Made by a program: the position numbers and the translations under genes. From the NCBI RefSeq assembly GCF_009192775.1, contig NZ_VTFX01000004.1, positions 310,001 through 374,000 on the forward strand: a DNA stretch of 64,000 bases. The letters run 5' to 3'. Below, in pieces: positions 50,894 through 58,028 of the stretch (position 1 is its first letter; every line of letters starts with the position of its first letter). Under the pieces are notes generated by a model that worked only from the letters and a program-made list of their open reading frames with translations, did no database searches and was not told the DNA's origin. The stretch comes from Arthrobacter yangruifuii. Its GTDB lineage: Bacteria > Actinomycetota > Actinomycetes > Actinomycetales > Micrococcaceae.

Positions 50894-51043
50894 ATGCGCA
50901 TCGTGCGGACGTGGAGCGGCGTCATCCACTGCGAAAACCCCGCCCGGTCTGCGGAGTACCCCAAGGCGGTGCATTACTTCGGGGACGATCACACCCCGTC
51001 GGAGTGCGACACCACGGCGTCGCCGTACCCGCCCGCCGTTTAG
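50894..51043 (+). CDS. 49-residue small protein before the MFS exporter gene
   Basis: The ATG at 50894 has an excellent ribosome site (GGAAGGACAACC) and the frame ends at 51043, directly before the GTG of the exporter gene. The protein is MRIVRTWSGVIHCENPARSA...YFGDDHTPSECDTTASPYPPAV, with two Cys and two His. I do not recognise it. Its spacing suggests co-translation with the transporter, either as a leader ORF or a small partner. Confidence 0.6.
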   Translation: MRIVRTWSGVIHCENPARSAEYPKAVHYFGDDHTPSECDTTASPYPPAV

Positions 51044-52438
51044 GTGCCTGGAGTGTCCGGCACCGCCGGCGAGCAGCCGGGCACCTCAGGGAACACCCGG
51101 CTGCTCGCCGTCGCCGTCCTGGCCACCTTTGTGGCGTTCCTCGACGGGTCCATCGTCACCGTGGCACTGCCCGCCATCAGCGCCGACCTCGGCGGCGGCC
51201 TGCCCACCCAGCAGTGGACCGTCAACGCCTATCTGCTGACCCTCGGCGCGTTTATCCTGCTGGCAGGTTCGCTCTCGGACTCCTTCGGCAGGCTGCGGAT
51301 CCTGCGGATCGGGATACTCGGCTTCGGAACCGCGTCTCTGGCGTGTGCCCTGGCCTGGAGCCCAGGCCTCCTCATCGCCGCCCGCGCCGTCCAGGGCCTC
51401 ACCGCGGCACTGCTGGTTCCGGGCTCACTGGCGCTCATTACGACGGCGTACCGGGACGCCGCCCGCGCGGCCGCGATCGGCCGGTGGACGGCCTGGACCG
51501 GCACAGCCGCGATCATCGGCCCGCTGCTGGGCGGGGTGCTGGTGGACGTGGGAAGCTGGCGGCTGATCTTCGCGGTGAACGTGCTGCCGGTGGCCGTCTG
51601 CCTGCTGCTGATGACGGGCCTGCAGGAGAGCGCGGGGCGCCGGACGGCCGGGTTTGACCTGCCCGGCGTCGTACTGGCCGTCACCGGACTGGCCGGTTCC
51701 GTCTATGCGCTGATCGAACAGGAAAGGCTCGGCTGGGGGCATCCCGCCATCGTTGTTCCCCTGGCCGCGGGACTGGCCGCCCTGGTGGTGTTCGTGCTGC
51801 ACGAGGCACGGGCACCGTCGCCGATGATGCCGCTGTCCCTGTTTCGGGCGCGGAACTTCCGCTACGGCAACCTGGTGACCGCCGGCGCGTATGCCGGGCT
51901 CTCGCTGGGAACGTTCGCTGTGACCGTCTTCGTGCAGGAGGCTGCCGGGTTCTCCGCCACCGCTGCCGGGTTCACCGCACTGCCTCTGCCGCTGGCGATG
52001 CTGCTGCTCTCCGCCCGGATGGGCCGGCTGGCAGGAACCTTCGGTCCTCGGCTGTTCATGGCGGCCGGACCGGTGCTCTGCGCCGGAGGGTTCCTGCTGA
52101 TGCTCGGAGTGCGGCCGCCGCTGGATTTCCCCACCGAACTCCTGCCCGGCCTCGTGTTGTGCGGACTGGGCCTTGCGGTGATGGTGGCGCCGCTGACCTC
52201 GGCGGTGCTGGGCGCCCTGAACGAGGACGACGCCGGGATAGGCTCTGCGGTCAACAATGCCGTATCGCGTGTGGCCGGGCTAATCGCGATTGCGCTGGCC
52301 GGAACCGTGTCCGGCGGTGCCCTGGATTTCCCCGGCTTCCGGCAGACCGTGCTGGTGAGCGCCGTGCTGTTCCTGGCCGCCGGGCTCACAGCGTGGCTGG
52401 GGATCCGGAATCCGGACACCTCCGGCCGGTCGGGGTAA
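51044..52438 (+). CDS. MFS drug exporter (DHA2/EmrB-QacA type)
   Basis: A 464-residue proton-driven exporter with about 14 hydrophobic helices. FVAFLDGSIVTVALPAISAD is the DHA2 helix-1 signature, and LAGSLSDSFGRLRILRIG the conserved loop after helix 2. PGSLALITTAYRDAARA and GPLLGGVLVDVGSWRLIFAVNV belong to helix 4-5. GTG at 51044 or 51053 is the start, right after the 49-residue gene. It probably exports toxic compounds or dyes; the substrate is unknown. Confidence 0.88.
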   Translation: MPGVSGTAGEQPGTSGNTRLLAVAVLATFVAFLDGSIVTVALPAISADLGGGLPTQQWTVNAYLLTLGAFILLAGSLSDSFGRLRILRIGILGFGTASLACALAWSPGLLIAARAVQGLTAALLVPGSLALITTAYRDAARAAAIGRWTAWTGTAAIIGPLLGGVLVDVGSWRLIFAVNVLPVAVCLLLMTGLQESAGRRTAGFDLPGVVLAVTGLAGSVYALIEQERLGWGHPAIVVPLAAGLAALVVFVLHEARAPSPMMPLSLFRARNFRYGNLVTAGAYAGLSLGTFAVTVFVQEAAGFSATAAGFTALPLPLAMLLLSARMGRLAGTFGPRLFMAAGPVLCAGGFLLMLGVRPPLDFPTELLPGLVLCGLGLAVMVAPLTSAVLGALNEDDAGIGSAVNNAVSRVAGLIAIALAGTVSGGALDFPGFRQTVLVSAVLFLAAGLTAWLGIRNPDTSGRSG

Positions 52439-52479
52439 GCAGGGCAGCACGCGGCGGGCGGTGCCGGCCGTCCCCGCGC

Positions 52480-52612
52480 GGTGCCCGCCGTCGCCGTCGT
52501 CGCCGGCCGTGCGAGCCGTCCGCGCGCCGGCCGCCGTCGTCGCCCGGCCCTCCGTCGTCGTCCGCGCGCCGGCCGTCGTCGTCGTGCCCTTCGCCGTCGT
52601 CGCCGCCTGCGT
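52480..52612. repeat. GC-rich low-complexity repeat tract
   Basis: Imperfect repeats built on GCCGTCGTCG and CGCGCGCCGGCC run through the gap between the exporter gene and the next gene. Open frames here translate to nonsense such as RRRRPALRRRPRAGRRR, so I read it as non-coding. It may form strong structure in RNA. Confidence 0.55.
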
Positions 52613-52627
52613 GCGAGGATGCAGTCC

Positions 52628-53017
52628 ATGGACGCAGGTCAGGAATTCATCAGGTATCAGGCAGCCGAGCCCAACGCCCGCGGTGCCCGGATCGGCATCT
52701 TCGGACTGGCCAACGCACTGGCGGGCGAGGGCGTGCTGAGCCGGGAAGACTACGAGTGGTGGCGCAGCTCCAATACCTGGTACAACGACGCCTATCCGGA
52801 TCCGAGCATTACCCATCCCTCGGTGTATGACCGGGGCATTCACCCCTACGCGCAGGCATGGTTCAAGACCTCCGCCGGCCATCTGCTGGCGAAGATCCCC
52901 GGCTATCTTGAGCTGCTCACCCGGTACGGGGTTCGCTGGGAGGAGTCCCGGTCATCGGATCCGGGGCGGGTCCTCTACATGGACGATGTGCAGGTGGTGG
53001 TGGATCCCTACCGGTGA
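52628..53017 (+). CDS. Conserved hypothetical protein
   Basis: A 129-residue soluble protein: MDAGQEFIRYQAAEPNARGA, WWRSSNTWYNDAYPDPSITH, YDRGIHPYAQAWFKTSAGHL and RVLYMDDVQVVVDPYR. It is rich in Trp and Tyr. I have seen this sequence pattern as an uncharacterised actinobacterial protein. GAGGA stands eight bases before ATG 52628; upstream in-frame sequence is the low-complexity tract. Confidence 0.7.
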   Translation: MDAGQEFIRYQAAEPNARGARIGIFGLANALAGEGVLSREDYEWWRSSNTWYNDAYPDPSITHPSVYDRGIHPYAQAWFKTSAGHLLAKIPGYLELLTRYGVRWEESRSSDPGRVLYMDDVQVVVDPYR

Positions 53018-53030
53018 CCCCGCACCACTC

Positions 53031-53072
53031 TTGACAACGGCCGACATGTAAAGCTCACTAGACATGTAAAGC
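53031..53072 (+). promoter_or_regulatory. Promoter region with two direct repeats
   Basis: TTGACA at 53031-53036 is a consensus -35 box. GACATGTAAAGC occurs at 53043-53054 and again at 53061-53072, 18 bp apart (nearly two helical turns), between that box and the ribosome site GAGGAGGAG of the gene at 53100. The repeats are likely binding sites for the HTH regulator encoded by the second gene. No strong -10 box is visible. Confidence 0.6.
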
Positions 53073-53099
53073 ACGCTGTACACCCGAGGAGGAGCGGCC

Positions 53100-53567
53100 A
53101 TGTCTGTGGGGCAAGCACGTTCGAAGTGGGGATATGCCAGGTTCGGAACCGGCCGGATACCCGCCCTGGCTGTCGCCGTTCCCTCGGGGATGATCCTGGG
53201 CGGGGCTGCAGGATTGCTGGCTGTCCTCGCGGGTGTCAGCGGACCGAGTCCTGTCCTCGGTTTCGCCGTGTTTGCCGTCTTCTTCGCGTCGCCCGCCGCG
53301 GGCCTGGTGTACGTCCTCGTGGTGGACCGCAGCACTTTGGCCGGAGCACCCGCACGCCCGGATGACTCCGTTGAAGCGGGCTGGCTCGACAAGGCTGCTG
53401 CAGGCTCCTTCACGGACCTGGTCCTCGTGCTCGGAATAACCGCGACCGTCCTGGCCCTCATCCCCCGGGATTTCCCCGTGGACCTCAAGCTCGTTCTGCC
53501 TGCCGTGATCCTCCTCGGCTTTGCCTGTTTCGGCATCCGTTACCTGGTGCTGCGGGGAAAAAACTGA
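53100..53567 (+). CDS. Four-helix membrane protein, paired with an HTH regulator
   Basis: A 155-residue protein with four hydrophobic helices (about 22-45, 53-75, 102-120, 128-148). Only its position is informative: its stop is 2 nt before the GTG of a Cro/CI-type regulator. This two-gene layout (membrane protein plus small YozG-like regulator) is widespread in Gram-positives and of unknown purpose. Confidence 0.7.
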   Translation: MSVGQARSKWGYARFGTGRIPALAVAVPSGMILGGAAGLLAVLAGVSGPSPVLGFAVFAVFFASPAAGLVYVLVVDRSTLAGAPARPDDSVEAGWLDKAAAGSFTDLVLVLGITATVLALIPRDFPVDLKLVLPAVILLGFACFGIRYLVLRGKN

Positions 53568-53568
53568 C

Positions 53569-53769
53569 GTGAACAACCGGGTTCACGAATCCCGCCAACG
53601 GCTGGGCTGGTCCCAGCAACGGCTCGCCGATGAGCTGGGCGTCTCACGGCAAACCGTCATCTCCATTGAACGCGGCCGGTTCGATCCGTCGCTTCCGCTG
53701 GCGTTCCGGATCGCGGCCGTCTTCAACAGCACCATCGAGGAGTTGTTCTTTCCCGACGACATGGTGTGA
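53569..53769 (+). CDS. Small HTH transcriptional regulator (XRE, YozG-like)
   Basis: A 66-residue single-domain regulator: VHESRQRLGWSQQRLADELG, then VSRQTVISIERGRFDPSLPL and a C-terminal EELFFPDD. This is the compact YozG type. GTG at 53569 gives the family N-terminus; the frame is open to 53521 inside the preceding gene. It probably controls its own operon through the direct repeats at 53043-53072. Confidence 0.88.
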   Translation: MNNRVHESRQRLGWSQQRLADELGVSRQTVISIERGRFDPSLPLAFRIAAVFNSTIEELFFPDDMV

Positions 53770-53801
53770 GCACGCTGCCCGCGGTCCAGCGCGGCTTCCG
53801 G

Positions 53802-55112
53802 TCAGGAAGGTGCGACGCCGGTCCTTACCGTCCCGCGGCGGCTCCAGGCCAGAACCGGAAGCAGCACCAGGGCCAGCACTCCCCCGGAGAAGGCGAGGGT
53901 GGCATAGCTGGTTCCGGCAACCACAAAGCCTGACAGCGATGCTCCGCCCGCTCCCGCCAGGGCCACCAGGACATCGATCTTGCCCTGTACCCGCGGGCGG
54001 ACCTCGGGAGAGGTGTTGTCGACCACGAGGGCCGTGCCGGAAATCAGACCGAAATTCCAGCCGAGCCCGAGCAGTGCCAGGGCCGCGATCATCGGCCCCA
54101 GGGAATCGCCGGAGGCGAGGGCAGCGGTGGTTCCGGCGCACAGCAGGGTCACGGCGGAAGCCACTGCCATAGGGGTGCGGCCAATCCGGTCCACCAGCAC
54201 ACCCGTGACCAGGGAGGGCAGGTACATCGACCCGATGTGCACGCCGATCACCAGGCCGACGTCGGCCAGGTCATGGTGATGCGCCCGCATGTGGACCGGC
54301 GTCATGGTCATGATCGCCACCATCGCTATCTGGGTCAGGACCATCACCGCTGCGCCCACATACCTCCCGGTCCCCTGCGCGCCGGCCGGTTCACCGGGCT
54401 CACCTTCGCCGCTCTGCCCCGCATTTCGGGCCGCCCAGGCCGCTTTGTCCGAGTCCAGCTTCCGGGCCAGGAGAAACGGATCGGGCCGCATCAGCAGCAG
54501 GAGTACGACGGCGGCGGCCAGGTAGGCGGCTCCCGCCAGCAGGAAGGGTCCGGCTAGCGCGGGTATGCCCAGCTCCGCCGCCAGGCGGCCCATGGGCAGA
54601 ACGAGGTTCGGTCCGGCAACGGCGCCGAGGGTCGTGGACACCATGGCGATGCTGATCGCCTGCCCCCTCCGGTCAGGTACGGCCAGATCCGTGCCTGCGT
54701 ACCGCGCCTGCAGGTTGGTTGCCGTTCCCGCCCCATAGACAAACAGGGCGGCGAACAGCAGGACCGGGCTGTCAAGCACCGCGGCGAGGACAACGCCGAA
54801 GGCACCCACGCTGCCGGCGGTGAAGCCGGCCCCGAGCCCGATTCGGCGTCCGACCCGTTGGGTCATCCGCCCCACAAGATAGGCGGCCAGTGCAGAACCC
54901 AGTGTGAACAGCCCTGCGGGAAGTCCGGTCAGACCCGCGGAGCCGAGCATCTCCTGGGCCAGGAGCGAACCCACGGTGACGCCTGCAGCCAGGCCTGCCC
55001 CGCCAAGGACCTGGCTGACAACAACCACAGTCAACGTCCGGCGCTGCACGCCCGCCCGGGAGGACTCGTCGTCGTGCGGCGCTGCTGCAGCGTCACGGGG
55101 TGCATCTTTCAT
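53802..55112 (-). CDS. MFS transporter
   Basis: A 436-residue transporter with about 12 hydrophobic helices. The helix 2-3 loop reads YLVGRMTQRVGRRIGLG, and the central loop (about residues 205-245) is long and hydrophilic. The second half repeats the signature as GVLVDRIGRTPMAVAS. MRAHHHDLADVGLVIGVHIGSMY carries a histidine cluster near a membrane entrance. The substrate is unknown; the layout resembles actinobacterial drug or metabolite exporters. Single gene. Confidence 0.85.
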   Translation of the reverse strand: MKDAPRDAAAAPHDDESSRAGVQRRTLTVVVVSQVLGGAGLAAGVTVGSLLAQEMLGSAGLTGLPAGLFTLGSALAAYLVGRMTQRVGRRIGLGAGFTAGSVGAFGVVLAAVLDSPVLLFAALFVYGAGTATNLQARYAGTDLAVPDRRGQAISIAMVSTTLGAVAGPNLVLPMGRLAAELGIPALAGPFLLAGAAYLAAAVVLLLLMRPDPFLLARKLDSDKAAWAARNAGQSGEGEPGEPAGAQGTGRYVGAAVMVLTQIAMVAIMTMTPVHMRAHHHDLADVGLVIGVHIGSMYLPSLVTGVLVDRIGRTPMAVASAVTLLCAGTTAALASGDSLGPMIAALALLGLGWNFGLISGTALVVDNTSPEVRPRVQGKIDVLVALAGAGGASLSGFVVAGTSYATLAFSGGVLALVLLPVLAWSRRGTVRTGVAPS

Positions 55113-55227
55113 GCTCCGAGGATAACCAGCCGTTCCCGCCGGCGGAGTATCCGCGGCGGGACCGGACGGCAGGGGACGGCCCGGGGCCGGTGCGCCGCCC
55201 CGCCGGACCTCCGGATACCGCCGCAGC

Positions 55228-55482
55228 GTGAGAGGATCGGCCCATCAATGGTCCAGTACCGCCGAATATGCCTATGCCGCCGCCGGGGCGGAACTTGGGG
55301 ACGTCGTCAGCACGCGGGTCCTGGTCGCTTCGAGCTCCCAGTCCGATCTGGTGGCCGCCTGGGAGGTGGTGCGTGATGCCTTTGGCAGCCATGACGTACC
55401 CGGCACGCTGCTGGGTGTGACCGTGCTGGGCTATGACCATCAACTGGTTGAAATCGAAGCGGTGGCAGCCCTGCCCGAATAA
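55228..55482 (+). pseudogene. RidA-family gene with a large internal deletion
   Basis: The frame gives 84 residues: WSSTAEYAYAAAGAELGDVV, then STRVLVASSSQSDLVAAWEV and LGVTVLGYDHQLVEIEAVA. The ends match RidA/YjgF deaminases, but the part from the AEYAYAA strand to the AGAELGDVV helix, including the catalytic-site strands (about 45 residues), is gone. The junction lies in a GCCGCCGCCGGG tract, so a replication-slippage deletion is likely. Without that core the trimer active site cannot form. Confidence 0.65.
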
Positions 55483-55495
55483 GTCCCGAAATCCC

Positions 55496-55508
55496 CTACC
55501 GTAGGTAG
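55496..55508. promoter_or_regulatory. Palindromic candidate operator for the PadR regulator
   Basis: CTACC-GTA-GGTAG is a perfect 5-bp inverted repeat 25 nt before the ATG of the membrane-protein gene whose partner is a PadR-family regulator. PadR proteins bind such short palindromes, so autoregulation is plausible but inferred. Confidence 0.5.
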
Positions 55509-55532
55509 TGTCCCATTGGTACAGTGCCAGCC

Positions 55533-55973
55533 ATGGACACTAATGCACTGCCTCAGGCACCCGCTAACGCCCGTTCCATTTTGCTGCCGTACACCCTGGT
55601 TCTGGTGACAGCCATGCTGCTCATACAGATCGGCATCGCGCTGAACGACGGCGCCGTCGGCCTCCTCGCCGGGATCCTCACCGCCGCGGTGGCGGCGGGA
55701 ACCGCTGCCTGGATGTGGCGCAGCTACCGCAGGCTGATCCGCGTCCGGTTCGGCTTCGCCGTCGCGCACGCCATCGCCTTCGTGACCGTGACAACCTCGT
55801 TCAATCTGCACGCCGCCTTCCTGGTCTTCGCGGCCGGCAGCGGCACGGAGGCAGCGGATATCCTGCTTGGTTCGCCCTGGTTCGGAGCCACCGTGCTCAT
55901 GAGTGCTGCCTGGGGCATGGGCCTTTTGGTCCACCTTGCGGGCTCGGTCCTGGGCCGCGGCTGGGAGGACTGA
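55533..55973 (+). CDS. Four-helix membrane protein, paired with a PadR regulator
   Basis: A 146-residue protein with about four hydrophobic helices (around 18-35, 40-60, 75-100 and 118-140). The ATG at 55533 is chosen; GTG at 55524 is also open. Its stop is followed after one base by the PadR regulator ATG, so the pair is an operon. I do not recognise the family. Confidence 0.65.
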   Translation: MDTNALPQAPANARSILLPYTLVLVTAMLLIQIGIALNDGAVGLLAGILTAAVAAGTAAWMWRSYRRLIRVRFGFAVAHAIAFVTVTTSFNLHAAFLVFAAGSGTEAADILLGSPWFGATVLMSAAWGMGLLVHLAGSVLGRGWED

Positions 55974-55974
55974 G

Positions 55975-56328
55975 ATGACCCGCCCCACGGAGGACCGGGA
56001 ATGGCTGGAGGCCCGGATTGAGTCCTGGGTGGAGACCTACAAGAAATCGATGCTGACGCCGGTGATCCTCCAGATCGTGGCGGACCGGCAACCGGCAACG
56101 GTGGCTGAAGTTGCCGCCGAGGTCGGCTCGGCAACCGGATGGCGGATCACCGAGCGCAGTCTGTACCGGACACTGAAGCGACTGCAGGAGGCCGGTTTCC
56201 TTCACAGTGAGGAGGTGGATGCTCCCCGGACCGGTGCGAAACGCAAGGAGCTGTCCCTGACGGCGGAGGGCATGCGGTTCCTTGTCGGCATCAACACCAA
56301 CCTGCTCGGTCCGCGGTTTTCAGGCTAG
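55975..56328 (+). CDS. PadR-family transcriptional regulator
   Basis: A 117-residue winged-helix protein: SMLTPVILQIVADRQPATVA, GWRITERSLYRTLKRLQEAG (recognition helix and wing), and AKRKELSLTAEGMRFL. This is the PadR/PF03551 layout. GGGAGGACTGAG gives an ideal ribosome site. It follows the membrane-protein gene and probably represses it through the palindrome at 55496. Confidence 0.85.
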   Translation: MTRPTEDREWLEARIESWVETYKKSMLTPVILQIVADRQPATVAEVAAEVGSATGWRITERSLYRTLKRLQEAGFLHSEEVDAPRTGAKRKELSLTAEGMRFLVGINTNLLGPRFSG

Positions 56329-56406
56329 TTGGCCACCGCCACCCATCTGTGTTGCCCCGCAGCCGGGCTTCGCGGCGGGTTCGGGTTTCCGGTCTTCCGC
56401 CAACCC

Positions 56407-56440
56407 TTGACTTAACTGCTAGGCAAGTAAAAGACTTGCC
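56407..56440 (+). promoter_or_regulatory. Promoter with an inverted repeat touching the start codon
   Basis: TTGACT at 56407-56412 is a good -35 box. GGCAAGTAAAAGACTTGCC at 56422-56440 is a perfect 7-bp inverted repeat with a 5-nt spacer, covering the expected -10 and start region, only 3 nt before the ATG at 56444. No ribosome site separates it from the ATG, so the repeat may act as operator and limit translation of a short-leader mRNA. Confidence 0.55.
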
Positions 56441-56443
56441 ACC

Positions 56444-56920
56444 ATGAAAAACAACTTTGGATCCGGAATGAACGGCGATGCGGATCGCGCAGGTGCACGG
56501 GAGACACTCGATGCCCTGTCCAATGACCGCCTTGCCCTTGCGGAGCGGGTGAAGACTCCTCCTTGGTACTATCCGCTGCTCGGTGTGGCAACGGTGTTCA
56601 TCATCGGCTCGCCCGGCGTGGAACAGCCCTCGCGGTCCGTGCTGGTTGCATTTGGCGTCATAGCACTGGTCGCCCTTACCGTGGCATCTCAAAAGAAGAC
56701 CGGCGTGACTATCAACCGGACGGCAGGGCCGCGGAGCTTGGGCATTGCGGTGACCCTGGGCGTCGCCGTTGCGTTCTTACTCGGAGTCTCTCTCACCTTG
56801 GAGTCCACCGGCCATGAAGCCTGGATTGCCTTGACTGCAGCGGTCGCGTTCCTGGCGGTGTGGCTCCTCGGCAGGCTTTACGACCGTGCCTATTACCTTG
56901 AGCTCCGTAGTGGCCGCTGA
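56444..56920 (+). CDS. Membrane protein paired with a winged-helix regulator
   Basis: A 158-residue protein. A hydrophilic head (RETLDALSNDRLALAERVKT) is followed by four hydrophobic helices (about 41-60, 65-83, 98-118, 124-146). The gene overlaps the start of the next, a DNA-binding regulator, so the two are translated together. The head, with DxLxxDRxALAxR, may contact the partner. No named family recognised. Confidence 0.65.
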   Translation: MKNNFGSGMNGDADRAGARETLDALSNDRLALAERVKTPPWYYPLLGVATVFIIGSPGVEQPSRSVLVAFGVIALVALTVASQKKTGVTINRTAGPRSLGIAVTLGVAVAFLLGVSLTLESTGHEAWIALTAAVAFLAVWLLGRLYDRAYYLELRSGR

Positions 56921-57239
56921 CTGCGGCGTGGAGGCCGAGCCGGCCTTCAACGAGGCGATCCACGCTCCGAACCGCCTCCGGATCTGCGGGATCCTGCGGC
57001 CCGTGGATAGTGCCGAGTTCTCCGTTATCCGCGAGGCCTTGGATCTATCCGAGGCTAACCTCTCGAAGACGGTCCGCAGCCTGGCCGACGTCGGGTACGT
57101 CCGGGTGACCAAATCTGCGTCCACCAGCCGGACCGATAACCGCCGCACCACACGCCTCAGCCTCACCTCCGCCGGCCGGCAGGCCTTCGATGCGCACGTC
57201 GCGGCTCTGAAACGGATGGTCGAGGGCGCCCTCGATTGA
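56886..57239 (+). CDS. Winged-helix transcriptional regulator (MarR/HTH_34-like)
   Basis: About 110-117 residues: IHAPNRLRICGILRPVDSAE, FSVIREALDLSEANLSKTVR and TRLSLTSAGRQAFDAHVAAL. This matches the small winged-helix proteins (HTH_34 type) that lack an effector domain. The start may be GTG 56886 or GTG 56910, both inside the preceding gene; I cannot decide. It likely regulates its own operon through the inverted repeat at 56422-56440. Confidence 0.8.
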   Translation: MPITLSSVVAADCGVEAEPAFNEAIHAPNRLRICGILRPVDSAEFSVIREALDLSEANLSKTVRSLADVGYVRVTKSASTSRTDNRRTTRLSLTSAGRQAFDAHVAALKRMVEGALD

Positions 57240-57406
57240 CGGAATTGACGGATGCGGCGGCTGGCCCGGCCAGCGGAGCGCTCCGACCGTGCCCGGTCCT
57301 CGCGGGCAAGGGCCGACGTCGGTACCCGGGTTCGTCGGCGCCCTGGCTCGTCGGTGCCCGGGGCTCGGGGTAAACATGGCCGGACCCATGCGGTAGGCTC
57401 CCCGGC

Positions 57407-57874
57407 ATGCCACTGATCAGGCGATCGATTGACCCTGTGCTGGAAGGCGTTTCGCTGACGTGGTCCATGCCTGTGCTTCCCGAGCGCGTGTGGTGGGGCC
57501 TGACGGATCCTGAGGCCTTGCCACACTGGCTGGGGACACTTGCCGCTGGCGAGTTCGCAGCGGACAACACCGTGAGGATCAAGCACGCGGAGGACTACTA
57601 CTCCGTGAGCACGATTCTGGACTGCGAACCGGAACGGCTCCTCTCGATGACCTGGGATTTTCCGGACGAACCGCGCTCGGCGCTTCGGATTTCCCTTAGT
57701 TCCGACGCCGGTGCGACGCAGATGACGCTGCTGCACACAGGATTGGGTGCCGAGACAGCTTCCTACCTGCCCGGCTGGCATACGCACCTGCTGTATCTGG
57801 AAGGATTGCTGACCGGTCGGCCACTGGATCCAGCCGGGTTTTGGGGCACCTACGAGCAACTCGCCACTCCCTAG
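57407..57874 (+). CDS. SRPBCC-family (AHSA1-like) protein
   Basis: A 155-residue START-like ligand-binding fold protein: SMPVLPERVWWGLTDPEALP, HWLGTLAAGEF, SMTWDFPDEPRSALRISLSS, TLLHTGLG, and GWHTHLLYLEGLLTGRP near the end. The VWxxLTDPEALxxWL opening and GWxxHLxxLExLL end are typical of AHSA1/SRPBCC proteins. Ligand unknown. Single gene; 57240-57406 before it holds GTCGG-type low-complexity sequence only. Confidence 0.85.
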   Translation: MPLIRRSIDPVLEGVSLTWSMPVLPERVWWGLTDPEALPHWLGTLAAGEFAADNTVRIKHAEDYYSVSTILDCEPERLLSMTWDFPDEPRSALRISLSSDAGATQMTLLHTGLGAETASYLPGWHTHLLYLEGLLTGRPLDPAGFWGTYEQLATP

Positions 57875-58028
57875 GCGAACCGCTTTCGGGGTGGTTTGGG
57901 GTTCCATCGCGTGGTCGGAAGCATCCAAGTAGTCGTTTGAGAAAGACGGGTATTTTCGGTTTTTTCGGAGGGCTGTTTTGGCCTGTTTTTGGGCCGGAAA
58001 TGTCAGTGCCGGGTGAAATCCTGAGGGT

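Noticed and set aside
52461-52739. Frames through the GCCGTCGTCG tract
   Set aside because: They encode Arg/Ala/Val repeats only; the real gene begins at 52628 with a ribosome site.
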